Shown here in pieces: positions 8,035 through 16,869 of a DNA stretch of 43,596 nucleotides. Below the pieces are notes generated by a model, which had not been told where the DNA came from, searched no databases, and saw only the letters and a program-made list of their open reading frames with translations. The translations under genes were made by a program, and so were the position numbers. The stretch spans positions 1-43,596 of the forward strand of contig NZ_MBFG01000012.1 of assembly GCF_001696685.1 (NCBI RefSeq), in the 5' to 3' direction. Each line of letters starts with the position of its first letter. The stretch's first letter is position 1. Source of the DNA: Nosocomiicoccus ampullae (GTDB lineage Bacteria > Bacillota > Bacilli > Staphylococcales > Salinicoccaceae).

Positions 8035-9648
8035 TTGACGGATAATGAAGGCAAACGGTTAACAAATGTATTTAAAGTCTCTGTAGTAGTCGTCCTTCTG
8101 CTTGTATTGATAGGTGTATTTTTCCCAAAGGAGTTTGGAAATATTGCTGGAAAAATAGCGAATGCAATTTCAGTCAATCTCGGCTGGTACTATATGATTA
8201 TTATGACAGGATTTATCTTTTTCTGTATCTTTTTATCGCTCAGTCCTATCGGAAAATTAAAGCTCGGTAAGCCCGATGAAAAGCCAGAATTCAGGACGAT
8301 TTCTTGGTTAGCGATGTTATTTAGTGCAGGAATGGGAATTGGTTTAGTGTTCTATGGTGCGTCTGAACCAATTAGTCACATGGTGAATCCTTCAACTGGT
8401 GAAGGTGGAAAAGATCAAGCACTCGAAGCAATGCGTGCGACGATCATGCACTGGGGGATTCACGCTTGGGCAGCGTACGGAGTAGTTGCGCTTGCATTAG
8501 CTTATGCAGCATTTCGTAAAGAGGAGAATGGTCTAATCTCTAAAACATTACGTCCAATCTTTGGAGATAAGGTGGATGGATGGCTCGGAACAATCATTGA
8601 TGTTCTCGCAGTCTTCGCCACAGTCGTTGGTGTTGCGGTCTCTCTTGGTGTCGGTACACTTCAAATTAATGGGGGACTCACGTACTTATTTGGAATTCCA
8701 AACGGATTCTCCATTCAACTTATCATTATTATTGTTGTTACAATTCTCTTTTTACTCAGTGCATATACAGGATTATCTAAAGGGATTCAATTGTTAAGTA
8801 ATACTAATATGGTGCTTGCAGGAATTTTATTTTTAATCGTATTAATTGTAGGTCCTACACTTGCGATTTTCACAATGATGACTACGTCAACGGGGGTCTA
8901 TTTACAAGAATTTATGTATCAAACTTTAGACTCAGGTTTTAATAACCCTCAGAAATCTCAATGGTTGCAAGACTGGACGATTTACTACTGGGGTTGGTGG
9001 TTAAGCTGGACGCCATTCGTAGGTGTATTTATTGCACGTGTGTCTCGAGGGCGTACAATTCGAGAATTCGTCCTAGCAGTTATGCTCGTACCAACATTAA
9101 TTGCGATTGTTTGGTTTAGTGTATTTGGCACGACAGGGATGAGTATCGCATTACAATTCCCAGGGATAGCAGAACTTGCACCAGAAGAGCAACTATTTGC
9201 GATATTCGATAAACTACCACTTGGAACGTTACTATCGGTGATTGCGATTTTCCTAGTTGCAGTATTCTTTATAACGAGTGCAGACTCAGCCACATTCGTT
9301 CTTGGTATGCAGACATCTAATGGTTCATTACAACCATCTACAATCATGAAAGTCATATGGGGTATTTCTTTATCTGCAATTGCAGTTGTATTACTACTTG
9401 CAGGGGGAGAAGAAGCACTAAGTGCGATTCAGTCTGCTGCGATTATTGCCGCATTACCGTTTAGTGTCGTCATAATTTTAATGGTAATTGCGTTCTTTAA
9501 AGATGCAAATAACGAACGTAAATATCTCGGTCTTACAATTCGACCAGACGAGAAGCAGATGAAAGAGTATCTATCAAGAACGCCACAAGAGCATAGTCAA
9601 GATATATTAGACTATATCGATGAAACAAGCGACCAAAAAGGTATATAA
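8035..9648 (+). CDS. BCCT-family glycine betaine/choline/carnitine transporter
   Basis: A secondary transporter of 537 residues with twelve predicted membrane helices, of the BCCT family that takes up betaine, carnitine or choline for osmoprotection. Hallmarks are GMGIGLVFYGASEPISHM, ALAYAAFRK, and the signature region WGWWLSWTPFVGVFIARVSRGRTIREFV. It resembles OpuD/BetT-type proteins of Bacillus and Staphylococcus; the exact substrate cannot be read from sequence. I start it at TTG 8035, eight bases after GGAGAG, rather than at in-frame ATG 7813, which lies inside the terminator copy. A second, clearly different BCCT gene lies at 39450-41033. The transcription unit is closed by a terminator at 9652. 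Confidence 0.92.
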   Translation: MTDNEGKRLTNVFKVSVVVVLLLVLIGVFFPKEFGNIAGKIANAISVNLGWYYMIIMTGFIFFCIFLSLSPIGKLKLGKPDEKPEFRTISWLAMLFSAGMGIGLVFYGASEPISHMVNPSTGEGGKDQALEAMRATIMHWGIHAWAAYGVVALALAYAAFRKEENGLISKTLRPIFGDKVDGWLGTIIDVLAVFATVVGVAVSLGVGTLQINGGLTYLFGIPNGFSIQLIIIIVVTILFLLSAYTGLSKGIQLLSNTNMVLAGILFLIVLIVGPTLAIFTMMTTSTGVYLQEFMYQTLDSGFNNPQKSQWLQDWTIYYWGWWLSWTPFVGVFIARVSRGRTIREFVLAVMLVPTLIAIVWFSVFGTTGMSIALQFPGIAELAPEEQLFAIFDKLPLGTLLSVIAIFLVAVFFITSADSATFVLGMQTSNGSLQPSTIMKVIWGISLSAIAVVLLLAGGEEALSAIQSAAIIAALPFSVVIILMVIAFFKDANNERKYLGLTIRPDEKQMKEYLSRTPQEHSQDILDYIDETSDQKGI

Positions 9649-9651
9649 AAG

Positions 9652-9677
9652 GAATCACCATACGGTGGTTCTTTTTT
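9652..9677 (+). terminator. Terminator of the BCCT gene
   Basis: GAATCACC pairs with GGTGGTTC around a 4-base loop and runs into six T, three bases after the stop. Confidence 0.85.
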
Positions 9678-9753
9678 CTTTGTCAAAATTTACACACCAC
9701 CAGTGATGACTTGAAGTAGTTATGGTACTATTGACGTAACTAGGAGTGAGGCA

Positions 9754-11028
9754 ATGCGTACGATTAAAAAGATTTTGCTATCTTTTTTACTCATACCGGC
9801 TGTGCTACTGTCACCGATGACAGCAGTCGCAAATGAAACGTCGGTCAGCCCGTACTTAATGGATATGATCGATGTACGATTAAGTGAAAATAGTGAAGAA
9901 AATGAAACACATGTAAATAACATCATCAGTCGATTAAATCGAATTGACCAGCGTATTTTAGAAAACGTATCTCAGAGTGGTGTCACGATAATACTATCGG
10001 ATTTACCGATGACGGAGTTCCCGGAGTTTAGTAATTTAAAAGGTGTCGTACCACGCGGACATACTGATACGTGGGATAACATACCAGGGCTCGGAGGATT
10101 CCAGTCGTATGTAAGAGTCGGAGCGAGTGAACCTGGAATTAAAAATAATCACGGTGACGTGAATTTAGAATTACACGAGTTTGGACATATCGTCGACAGC
10201 TTTTTAGTCGACGGAACGACGATATCTAAAGAAGATGAATTCGTTCAAATTCATGCTGAAGAATATGAAAAAATGTTCCCAGGGCAACCGTATTTTAAAT
10301 ATGTCGAAGAGTATTTTGCAGAAAGTTTTGCGTATTATTATTTAAGTCAAGATACGCGTAATATATTATCATCACGCGCTCCAAAAACGGCAGCATTTTT
10401 AGAAAATATGCACCGTAAAGTGTTTACGATTACTGACGTAAAAAGCGATGGTTTTTCATTATCATGGGATGATTATAGTGGAGAATATTATAACGTGATT
10501 GTTAATGGTTCTGTCGTTCACAGGACACAAGATTTAACAGCAGTCGTCGATGGTCTTGAGCCGAGTACGCTTTATGAGGTGGCTGTTGAAGTACGTGATA
10601 AAAACGATAACGTCATCGACAAAACGTACGTCGAATCGATTTATACGACCGCAAAAGCAAACGTCGAGACAGACCGTTTGAGTGCGTTACTCGTTGAAGT
10701 TGGAAAAGTGCCTGAGAGTAATATCACACCAGAGTTAAGAGAAGCGAAAAAAGAAGCGGCGATTATATTACAGCGCATAGTAAATGAAGATATTTCGCAA
10801 GAAGAAGTCGACGATGCGACGGCTAACTTAAGTGACGCATATCAAATCTTCCAGCCAAGAATTATGGAGAAAAATATTCAAGGTGAAGAAAACACGTTTA
10901 CAAGTGAAACGTCCCACGTCAAAACAATGCCAAAACATATGACGTGGATCGTAATTTTAAGCGTCTCAGTCGTGCTTATTTTATTAGCAATCGTTTATTT
11001 ATATTATTCAGGTCGAGAAGAAGATTAA
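9754..11028 (+). CDS. Membrane-anchored lethal-factor-like (ATLF/M34) zinc metalloprotease with an FN3 domain
   Basis: A 424-residue secreted, membrane-tethered protein. Residues 1-27 form a Sec signal (basic start, hydrophobic core, ending near AVA-NE). Residues about 40-222 match the anthrax lethal factor-like/Pro-Pro endopeptidase fold: LELHEFGHIVD holds the HExxH zinc motif (His141, Glu142, His145), and VEEYFAESFAYYYL (185-197) supplies the downstream glutamate of the family. A fibronectin type III-like domain follows (about 224-300), then a helical FIVAR-like stretch (303-368), a linker, and a C-terminal membrane helix (about 397-418) with a short REED tail. There is no LPxTG motif, so it is anchored by the helix. 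GGAGTG precedes ATG 9754 by six bases. The gene stands alone between terminators. The likely role is cleavage of surface or host proteins; the substrate is unknown. Confidence 0.75.
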   Translation: MRTIKKILLSFLLIPAVLLSPMTAVANETSVSPYLMDMIDVRLSENSEENETHVNNIISRLNRIDQRILENVSQSGVTIILSDLPMTEFPEFSNLKGVVPRGHTDTWDNIPGLGGFQSYVRVGASEPGIKNNHGDVNLELHEFGHIVDSFLVDGTTISKEDEFVQIHAEEYEKMFPGQPYFKYVEEYFAESFAYYYLSQDTRNILSSRAPKTAAFLENMHRKVFTITDVKSDGFSLSWDDYSGEYYNVIVNGSVVHRTQDLTAVVDGLEPSTLYEVAVEVRDKNDNVIDKTYVESIYTTAKANVETDRLSALLVEVGKVPESNITPELREAKKEAAIILQRIVNEDISQEEVDDATANLSDAYQIFQPRIMEKNIQGEENTFTSETSHVKTMPKHMTWIVILSVSVVLILLAIVYLYYSGREED

Positions 11029-11029
11029 A

Positions 11030-11059
11030 AACAGTTACGATTTTCGTAACTGTTTTTTA
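11030..11059 (+). terminator. Terminator of the metalloprotease gene
   Basis: AACAGTTACGA pairs with TCGTAACTGTT and is followed by a run of T just after the stop codon. Confidence 0.9.
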
Positions 11060-11076
11060 TTTGTGGAGGTATTTCA

Positions 11077-11110
11077 TTGACTTGAAATATACCCATATAG
11101 GGTATATAAT
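11077..11110 (+). promoter_or_regulatory. Copper-responsive promoter with CsoR operator
   Basis: TTGAAA (11083-11088), a 16-base spacer and TATAAT (11105-11110) form the promoter; an alternative TTGACT lies at 11077-11082. The inverted repeat ATACCCATATAGGGTAT (11089-11105) fills the spacer and touches the -10, the usual place and pattern (TACCC...GGGTA) of a CsoR site. Repression by apo-CsoR and release by Cu(I) is the expected control. Confidence 0.85.
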
Positions 11111-11139
11111 AGGGTTATAAATGGTAAAGAGGTGACGAC

Positions 11140-11433
11140 GTGCAAAGAGATAAAACAATTCGACACGATGAAGAAAAGACGAAACTTATCAATCGTTTGA
11201 GTCGTATTGAAGGACAAGTACGCGGTGTGGAACGTATGGTAGAAGAAGATAGGTACTGTATGGATATTTTAATACAAATTCGTGCGATCGAATCTGCACT
11301 CCATAACGTTGGACTTGAAATTACTGAACGCCACATGAAACACTGCGTAACAGATGCAATTCAAACAGGTGAAGGTGACGAATATATCGAAGAGTTAATG
11401 CGTATTTTAAAACAATTTTCAAAAAGTAGGTGA
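11140..11433 (+). CDS. csoR: Copper-sensing transcriptional repressor CsoR
   Basis: A 97-residue all-helical CsoR/RcnR-family repressor. The Cu(I) ligands of the family are present: Cys in DRYCMDIL, then His and Cys in RHMKHCVTDA. The conserved RLSRIEGQVRGVERM DNA-binding helix is near the N-terminus. The start is GTG 11140, six bases after AAAGAGGTG. It is the first gene of the operon csoR-copA-copZ; the stop and the copA start are four bases apart. It is expected to bind the palindrome in its own promoter and thereby control copper export. Confidence 0.93.
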   Translation: MQRDKTIRHDEEKTKLINRLSRIEGQVRGVERMVEEDRYCMDILIQIRAIESALHNVGLEITERHMKHCVTDAIQTGEGDEYIEELMRILKQFSKSR

Positions 11434-11437
11434 GTGA

Positions 11438-13807
11438 ATGAGTGAGAAAAAAGAAACGCTCAAAATTACAGGTATGACGTGTAGTGCCTGTTCTTCACGT
11501 ATTGAAAAAGTACTAAATAAAATGGACGGCGTAGATGCACAAGTGAACCTCGCGACTGAACTCGCGACAGTTAAATATGATAATGACAAGTTATCGACCA
11601 AAGACGTAAAAGATAAAATTAAAAACCTTGGATACGACGTTCAAATGAAGACGTCAGAGTTTAATATTACAGGTATGACGTGTGCGTCTTGTTCATCTCG
11701 AATCGAAAAAGTACTAAACAAAATGGATAGTGTCGAAACAGCGACTGTTAACTTAACGACAGAAAAAGCGACAGTAACATATAACGAACAAGAATTATCA
11801 GAGTATGACATTATTAAACGTATCCAAAAAATTGGATATGATGCTGAAACAGTAGAAGATGACACAGACAGTGCTACTAAAAAAGATGAAGCAACTGAAA
11901 AGTTAAAACGAAAAGTCATTATTAGCGCGATTCTTTCGGCACCACTTTTACTGACGATGCTCGATCACTTATTAGGTGTTCACTTACCAGCAATTTTCAT
12001 GAACCCTTGGTTTCAGCTCGCATTCGCAGCACCCGTACAATTTATAATTGGTTGGCAATTTTATAAGAGTGCCTATAAAAATTTAAAAACATTTAACGCG
12101 AATATGGACGTACTTGTTGTTATGGGTACAAGTGCAGCATTCTTATTCAGTTTATACGAGACGTATAAATGGATGAGATTTGGTACAGAACCACATTTAT
12201 ATTTTGAAGCGTCAGCAGTTATTATTACATTAATCTTATTCGGTAAATATTTAGAAGCGCGTGCAAAATCCGAAACGTCTAGTGCAATTTCAAAACTTCT
12301 TGATATGCAAGCGCGAGAAGCAAGAGTCATTCGTGACGGAAAAGAAGTAATGATTCCTGTTGAAGAAGTTGTTGTTGACGATATATTAATGATTAAACCT
12401 GGTGAAAAGATACCGGTAGATGGTATTGTCTTAAAAGGAAACTCATCAATCGATGAGTCGATGTTAACAGGTGAATCTATTCCAGTCGAAAAAAATAAAG
12501 GTGACGAGTTAATTGGATCGACTGTAAACGAAAACGGTACATTAGAAATGCGCGCGACGAGAGTGGGTAAAGATACTGCACTTCAATCTATCGTAAAAAT
12601 CGTTGAAGATGCACAAGGTGTGAAAGCACCTATTCAGCGTATGGCAGACGTTATTTCAAACTACTTTGTGCCAATCGTTATTGGAATTGGAATTGTGACA
12701 TTTATCCTTTGGTATTTAATTACAGGTAAAGTTGAACCAGCACTTGTTGCGAGTGTGTCAGTATTAGTTATCGCATGTCCATGTGCGTTAGGTCTCGCAA
12801 CACCAACGTCAATTATGGTTGGTACGGGTAAAGGTGCAGAGCAAGGAATTCTCTTTAAAGGTGGAGAACACTTAGAGAAAACTCACCAACTCGACACCAT
12901 CATTTTAGATAAGACAGGTACAATCACGAATGGTACACCAGAAGTAACAGATTATACTGGTAGTGATGAGACATTACAATTGCTCGCAAGTGCAGAGAAT
13001 CATTCCGAGCACCCGCTCGCAAATGCAATTGTTAAATACGCTAAAAGTGAAGGACTCGAATTATTATCTGTCGACGATTTTAAAGCAATACCAGGTCATG
13101 GTATTGAAGCGACGATTGAAAGTAAAGAAGTGTTAGTTGGTACGAGAAAACTAATGCGTGATCGAGCGGTTAATTTATCAGCAGCAGATGATATGGAAGT
13201 CTATGAATATGACGGTAAAACAGCGATGATTGTCGCAGTAAACGGAGAATATAAGGGCACGATTGCTGTACTAGATACTGTAAAAGATACTGCAAAAGAA
13301 GCGGTAAAATTACTCCATGAAGACGGCTTAGAAGTCGTCATGTTAACTGGAGACAATAAACGTACAGCAGAAGCAATCGCAAGAACAGTCGGAATTGATA
13401 CAGTCATTGCAGAAGTTTTACCAGAAGAAAAAGCAGAAGTAGTTAAAGAATACCAAAAATCGGGTAAAGTAGTTGGGATGGTTGGTGACGGTGTAAATGA
13501 TGCACCAGCATTAGCACTTGCTGACATTGGTATTGCGATTGGAACAGGGACTGACGTTGCGATTGAAGCAGCGGACTTAACAATACTCGGTGAAGACTTA
13601 ACACTCATTCATAAAGCAATTTCACTGAGCCATAAAACTATTCGTAATATTAAGCAAAACTTATTCTGGGCGTTTTTCTATAATACACTCGGAATACCAA
13701 TCGCAGCCTTAGGACTTTTAGCACCATGGGTTGCTGGAGCTGCGATGGCATTTAGTTCAGTGAGTGTAGTATCAAATGCATTACGATTAAAACGTGTAAA
13801 ATTATAG
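11438..13807 (+). CDS. copA: Copper-exporting P1B-type ATPase
   Basis: A 789-residue Cu(I) export pump in the cytoplasmic membrane. Two N-terminal heavy-metal-associated domains (about 6-70 and 75-138) carry GMTCSAC and GMTCASC. They are followed by the membrane helices, the TGES actuator motif, the transmembrane metal site CPC (447-449), the phosphorylated Asp491 in DKTGT, the nucleotide-domain SEHPLA motif, and [11 protein letters not shown]. The length is normal for the two-HMA type of Firmicutes. It is translated from ATG 11438, directly behind csoR, and is followed by copZ. Confidence 0.96.
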   Translation: MSEKKETLKITGMTCSACSSRIEKVLNKMDGVDAQVNLATELATVKYDNDKLSTKDVKDKIKNLGYDVQMKTSEFNITGMTCASCSSRIEKVLNKMDSVETATVNLTTEKATVTYNEQELSEYDIIKRIQKIGYDAETVEDDTDSATKKDEATEKLKRKVIISAILSAPLLLTMLDHLLGVHLPAIFMNPWFQLAFAAPVQFIIGWQFYKSAYKNLKTFNANMDVLVVMGTSAAFLFSLYETYKWMRFGTEPHLYFEASAVIITLILFGKYLEARAKSETSSAISKLLDMQAREARVIRDGKEVMIPVEEVVVDDILMIKPGEKIPVDGIVLKGNSSIDESMLTGESIPVEKNKGDELIGSTVNENGTLEMRATRVGKDTALQSIVKIVEDAQGVKAPIQRMADVISNYFVPIVIGIGIVTFILWYLITGKVEPALVASVSVLVIACPCALGLATPTSIMVGTGKGAEQGILFKGGEHLEKTHQLDTIILDKTGTITNGTPEVTDYTGSDETLQLLASAENHSEHPLANAIVKYAKSEGLELLSVDDFKAIPGHGIEATIESKEVLVGTRKLMRDRAVNLSAADDMEVYEYDGKTAMIVAVNGEYKGTIAVLDTVKDTAKEAVKLLHEDGLEVVMLTGDNKRTAEAIARTVGIDTVIAEVLPEEKAEVVKEYQKSGKVVGMVGDGVNDAPALALADIGIAIGTGTDVAIEAADLTILGEDLTLIHKAISLSHKTIRNIKQNLFWAFFYNTLGIPIAALGLLAPWVAGAAMAFSSVSVVSNALRLKRVKL

Positions 13808-13820
13808 GAGTGATTATATA

Positions 13821-14021
13821 ATGGAATCAATTATTAAAGTCGAAGGTATGACATGTGGTCATTGTAAACAGGCTGTAGAAACAGCATTAAACAATTTAGA
13901 TGGTGTACAATCAGCAACAGTTGACTTAGAAAACGGCGACGTTACAGTCAAACATGAAGACAGTGTTACGAAAGAAGCAATGTCAGAAGCAATCGAAGAT
14001 CAAGGCTACGACGTTGTGTAA
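13821..14021 (+). CDS. copZ: Copper chaperone CopZ
   Basis: A 66-residue single heavy-metal-associated domain with the Cu(I)-binding loop GMTCGHC near the N-terminus. It hands Cu(I) to the CopA domains or to CsoR in the cytoplasm. AGGAG precedes ATG 13821, thirteen bases after copA. It is the last gene of the copper operon, closed by a strong terminator. Confidence 0.95.
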   Translation: MESIIKVEGMTCGHCKQAVETALNNLDGVQSATVDLENGDVTVKHEDSVTKEAMSEAIEDQGYDVV

Positions 14022-14029
14022 TTGAGTAT

Positions 14030-14065
14030 ACCCCTCGCATCACTCGGTGATGCGGGGGTCTTTTT
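14030..14065 (+). terminator. Terminator of the copper operon
   Basis: ACCCCTCGCATCAC pairs with GTGATGCGGGGGT across a 2-3 base loop (one base unpaired) and is followed by five T. Confidence 0.92.
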
Positions 14066-14109
14066 ATGCGAAGAGTCGGTGGAAGAGATTAGAGTGCGTT
14101 CGTTATGTA

Positions 14110-14630
14110 AAGATGGACGAGGTTTTAATTCTTATAAGAAATAAAAATAGACTGTCTGACCGATTTTATTAACAAAAAATAGTCGAATCTGTTAGATATA
14201 TTGATTTAATTAACAAAATTTCGTGTTTTTCATCAATTTTTGTTATATAAAAAATTATATTTAACAAAATCGTGGTGCGCAGGGCAGAATTTGTTAATTA
14301 TATCCGGATAACTAACAAAAACGGGATATTTATGTTAAATATATTTAGACGAAGTTGTGCTTTATCTCTTTAAGGATAAAAAAACACTACCCGCCCAATC
14401 TTATTCACAAAAAATAGTCGAATCTGTTAGATATATTGATTTAATTAACAGAATTACGCGTGTTTTATCAATTTTTGTTAGATAAAAAATTATATTTAAC
14501 AAAATCGTGGTGCGCGGGGGAGAATTTGTTAAATATATCCGGATAACTAACAAAATCGGGATATTTATGTTAAATAAAATCCGAACAAATGCACTTATTG
14601 CCCTTTACAGATAAAAAGCACCCATCCACA
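14110..14630. repeat. Tandem repeat, 235-bp period, rich in TTAACAAAA motifs
   Basis: The 680-base gap between copZ and the next gene is filled by about 2.2 direct repeats. The strongest match is 14172-14340 with 14407-14575 (offset 235). Flanking parts (about 14110-14171, 14341-14406, 14579-14630) match more loosely. Each unit carries about seven copies of TTAACAAAA-like words in both orientations (for example TTAACAAAATCG, TTTGTTAA, CTAACAAAA). I find no ORF, tRNA or riboswitch in it. See the findings. Confidence 0.8.
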
Positions 14631-14741
14631 CCGGTTTCCACTTGCTTTTCAACCTACTAATCCTCTTTCACCTCAATTATTTTATTTTCTACGCTATGTT
14701 TTGTAAAATAATAGTAATACTGATGAACGGAGTCGACGATA

Positions 14742-15992
14742 ATGCTTATCGCCATATTTATATTGTTTTTTGTGTCGCTGTTTTTCTCTGGAAGTGAAAC
14801 GGCGCTTACTGCAGCGAACCAGTTGAGATTACAAAGTGAAGCGAACGCTGGTGACCTCCAATCAAAGAAATTACATAAATTAGTATCTAAACCAAGTGAG
14901 TTTATTACGACGATTTTAATTGGAAATAATATCGCGAACCTCGTGATGCCGGTACTTCTTACGACGATCGCAATCGAGTATGGCTATAACTTAACGGTAC
15001 TGACGATTATTTTAACTGTGAGTATTATTTTATTTGCTGAAATTTTACCGAAGTCGATCGTAGCAGCGTTTCCTGAACAAGTCGGTAAAATGGTTATGCC
15101 GATTATTAATTTATTTATAATTATCTTTAAGCCGATTACAATCGTGCTGAATAAGATTACTGATCTCATTACAAATAAATTATCTAAAGGTGAAAAGGAA
15201 TCTTGGACTGTCACTAAAGATGAGATTATGTCGATTGTTGATATCGCAGGTGGTGAAGGGGCGCTTGATAGAAAAGAGTCATTACGTCTTCGTGGTGTAC
15301 TCGACTTTGATACGTTAAATGTTAAAGACGTCCTTCAAACGCCGCGTACAGAAATGCATGCGATTCAAATCGATTCGACATTTGAAGAAGTTAGAGATAT
15401 CGTCATCGAAGGAATGTACACGAGATACCCAGTTTATGGTGAAGATACGGACGATATTATCGGGATTTTCCATACGAAGTATTTACTCAAGTGGTCACTC
15501 GATCCAAGCCGACCATTTGTCGATTTTTGTGATACAGATCCGTTACGAGTTAGAGAGTTTAATAATATTGAAGAAGTACTCCTTCTTATGACGAAACACC
15601 GTCGCCATATGGTTATCGTAATGGATGAATATGGTGGTACAGAAGGATTACTAACACACGAAGATATTATCGAAACACTTCTCGGTATTGAGATTAAAGA
15701 CGAACTGGATACGACAGAGAGTGCGATCGTTCGTTATTTACGTGATGACGTTATCGTTTGTGATGGTAAAATCACGCTACACAGGCTAAACGGAATTTTC
15801 CAGTCAAATATTCCAGAAGAAGAAAACACGTTATCCGGTTACTTATATTATCTATTCGAAGATATTCCGGAGCGCTTTGATACGATAGAAGACGATGAAA
15901 ACCGCTATGAAATTTTAGTTATGGAAGAAAACACGATTCGTCTCGTACGTATTACTAAACTCGAGGTTGAAGATGATGAAATCACGAGCTAA
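14742..15992 (+). CDS. CNNM/CorC-type membrane transporter (DUF21-CBS-CorC_HlyC)
   Basis: A 416-residue integral membrane protein of the hemolysin C/CorC/CNNM family, linked to Mg2+ or Na+ homeostasis. The DUF21 domain (about 1-180) starts with the typical FFSGSETALTAAN and has several helices. A CBS pair follows (about 205-320; PRTEMHAIQIDSTFEEV, then YPVYGEDTDDIIG and HMVIVMDEYGGTEGLLTHEDI). The C-terminal CorC_HlyC domain contains the late GYLYYLFEDIPERFD segment. GGAG is ten bases before ATG 14742. The stop overlaps the start of the next gene by about 20 bases, so the two are translationally coupled. Confidence 0.9.
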   Translation: MLIAIFILFFVSLFFSGSETALTAANQLRLQSEANAGDLQSKKLHKLVSKPSEFITTILIGNNIANLVMPVLLTTIAIEYGYNLTVLTIILTVSIILFAEILPKSIVAAFPEQVGKMVMPIINLFIIIFKPITIVLNKITDLITNKLSKGEKESWTVTKDEIMSIVDIAGGEGALDRKESLRLRGVLDFDTLNVKDVLQTPRTEMHAIQIDSTFEEVRDIVIEGMYTRYPVYGEDTDDIIGIFHTKYLLKWSLDPSRPFVDFCDTDPLRVREFNNIEEVLLLMTKHRRHMVIVMDEYGGTEGLLTHEDIIETLLGIEIKDELDTTESAIVRYLRDDVIVCDGKITLHRLNGIFQSNIPEEENTLSGYLYYLFEDIPERFDTIEDDENRYEILVMEENTIRLVRITKLEVEDDEITS

Positions 15993-16830
15993 CATATTCG
16001 CTGTTCTAACAGGGTTTTTCATCGCGCTTGGAAGATTTCTATGGGTGCAAAATAAAAATATCTTCACACGTAAAGTGACGCATCAATCATCAAAAATTCC
16101 GGCGTCATTTGATGGATTTAAAATCACACAAGTGTCAGATTATCACAACACGTATTTTGGACGAAATGGAAAACATTTACTTCAAGCAGTTAAAGAAACG
16201 AACCCGGATATCATTTTAGTCACAGGCGATTTAATCGACAGACGTACTACGAACGAAAAACGTGGGATTCAAATGCTCGCAAGCCTTATGGAGATTGCGC
16301 CGTGTTATTATGTAACAGGAAATCATGAGGCATTTTATAAAGACTTCGAAGGCATTTACAAAAAAATTTTAAATACAGGTGTCAATAACGCATCGACGAA
16401 TAATTTTTTCATCTCGCGCGGCAATGACACGATAGAAATTACAGGAATTCACGATTTAAGAATTTTTGGAGATGAAGAAACCAACCCAAATATTTATAAC
16501 AAATACGATGAGATGTTAGATGATCGTTTAAATCATGTTGGGGACTATTTCACAATTTTACTAGCGCATCGACCAGAACAGTTTTCGAGATATTCGAAAT
16601 ACCCGGTGGATCTAATATTTAGTGGCCACGCGCACGGCGGTCAAATAAGGCTTCCAATTGTAAAAGGGTTATATGCCCCAGACCAGGGTGTACTACCTAA
16701 ATTCACTGAAGGTATTCATACAAAAAATAATTCAGCACTCATCATTAGCCGTGGCCTTGGGAATAGTCGCTTCCCGTGGCGCGTGTTTAATCGACCAGAA
16801 ATTGTATCAGTAACGTTAAAAGCAAAATAA
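15973..16830 (+). CDS. Membrane-associated metallophosphoesterase (YkuE/YaeI-like)
   Basis: About 285 residues, with an N-terminal hydrophobic segment (about 6-25) that probably anchors it, followed by a calcineurin-type domain. The metal ligands are VSDYHN, VTGDLID, VTGNHEAF, LLAHRPE and SGHAHGGQ. The family acts on phosphoesters such as UDP-sugars or membrane lipids; the substrate here is unknown. GAGG at 15963-15966 serves either ATG 15973 or ATG 15976; I use the first. It overlaps the preceding CNNM gene and ends at a bidirectional terminator. Confidence 0.85.
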   Translation: MMKSRANIFAVLTGFFIALGRFLWVQNKNIFTRKVTHQSSKIPASFDGFKITQVSDYHNTYFGRNGKHLLQAVKETNPDIILVTGDLIDRRTTNEKRGIQMLASLMEIAPCYYVTGNHEAFYKDFEGIYKKILNTGVNNASTNNFFISRGNDTIEITGIHDLRIFGDEETNPNIYNKYDEMLDDRLNHVGDYFTILLAHRPEQFSRYSKYPVDLIFSGHAHGGQIRLPIVKGLYAPDQGVLPKFTEGIHTKNNSALIISRGLGNSRFPWRVFNRPEIVSVTLKAK

Positions 16831-16832
16831 TG

Positions 16833-16869
16833 GGCATCACTGAACTCTATTCAGTGATGCCTATTTTTT
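16833..16869. terminator. Bidirectional terminator
   Basis: GGCATCACTGAA pairs perfectly with TTCAGTGATGCC and is followed by a T-rich tract on the plus strand. It also serves the convergent racemase/menC gene. Confidence 0.88.

Noticed and set aside
13201..13608. Long reverse-strand ORF inside copA
   Set aside because: It is a Ser/Thr/Pro-rich mirror of a well-conserved P-type ATPase region and has no ribosome site.
14110..14630. CRISPR array
   Set aside because: The units are 235 bases long with few copies and no short identical repeats separated by unique spacers; no cas genes are near.
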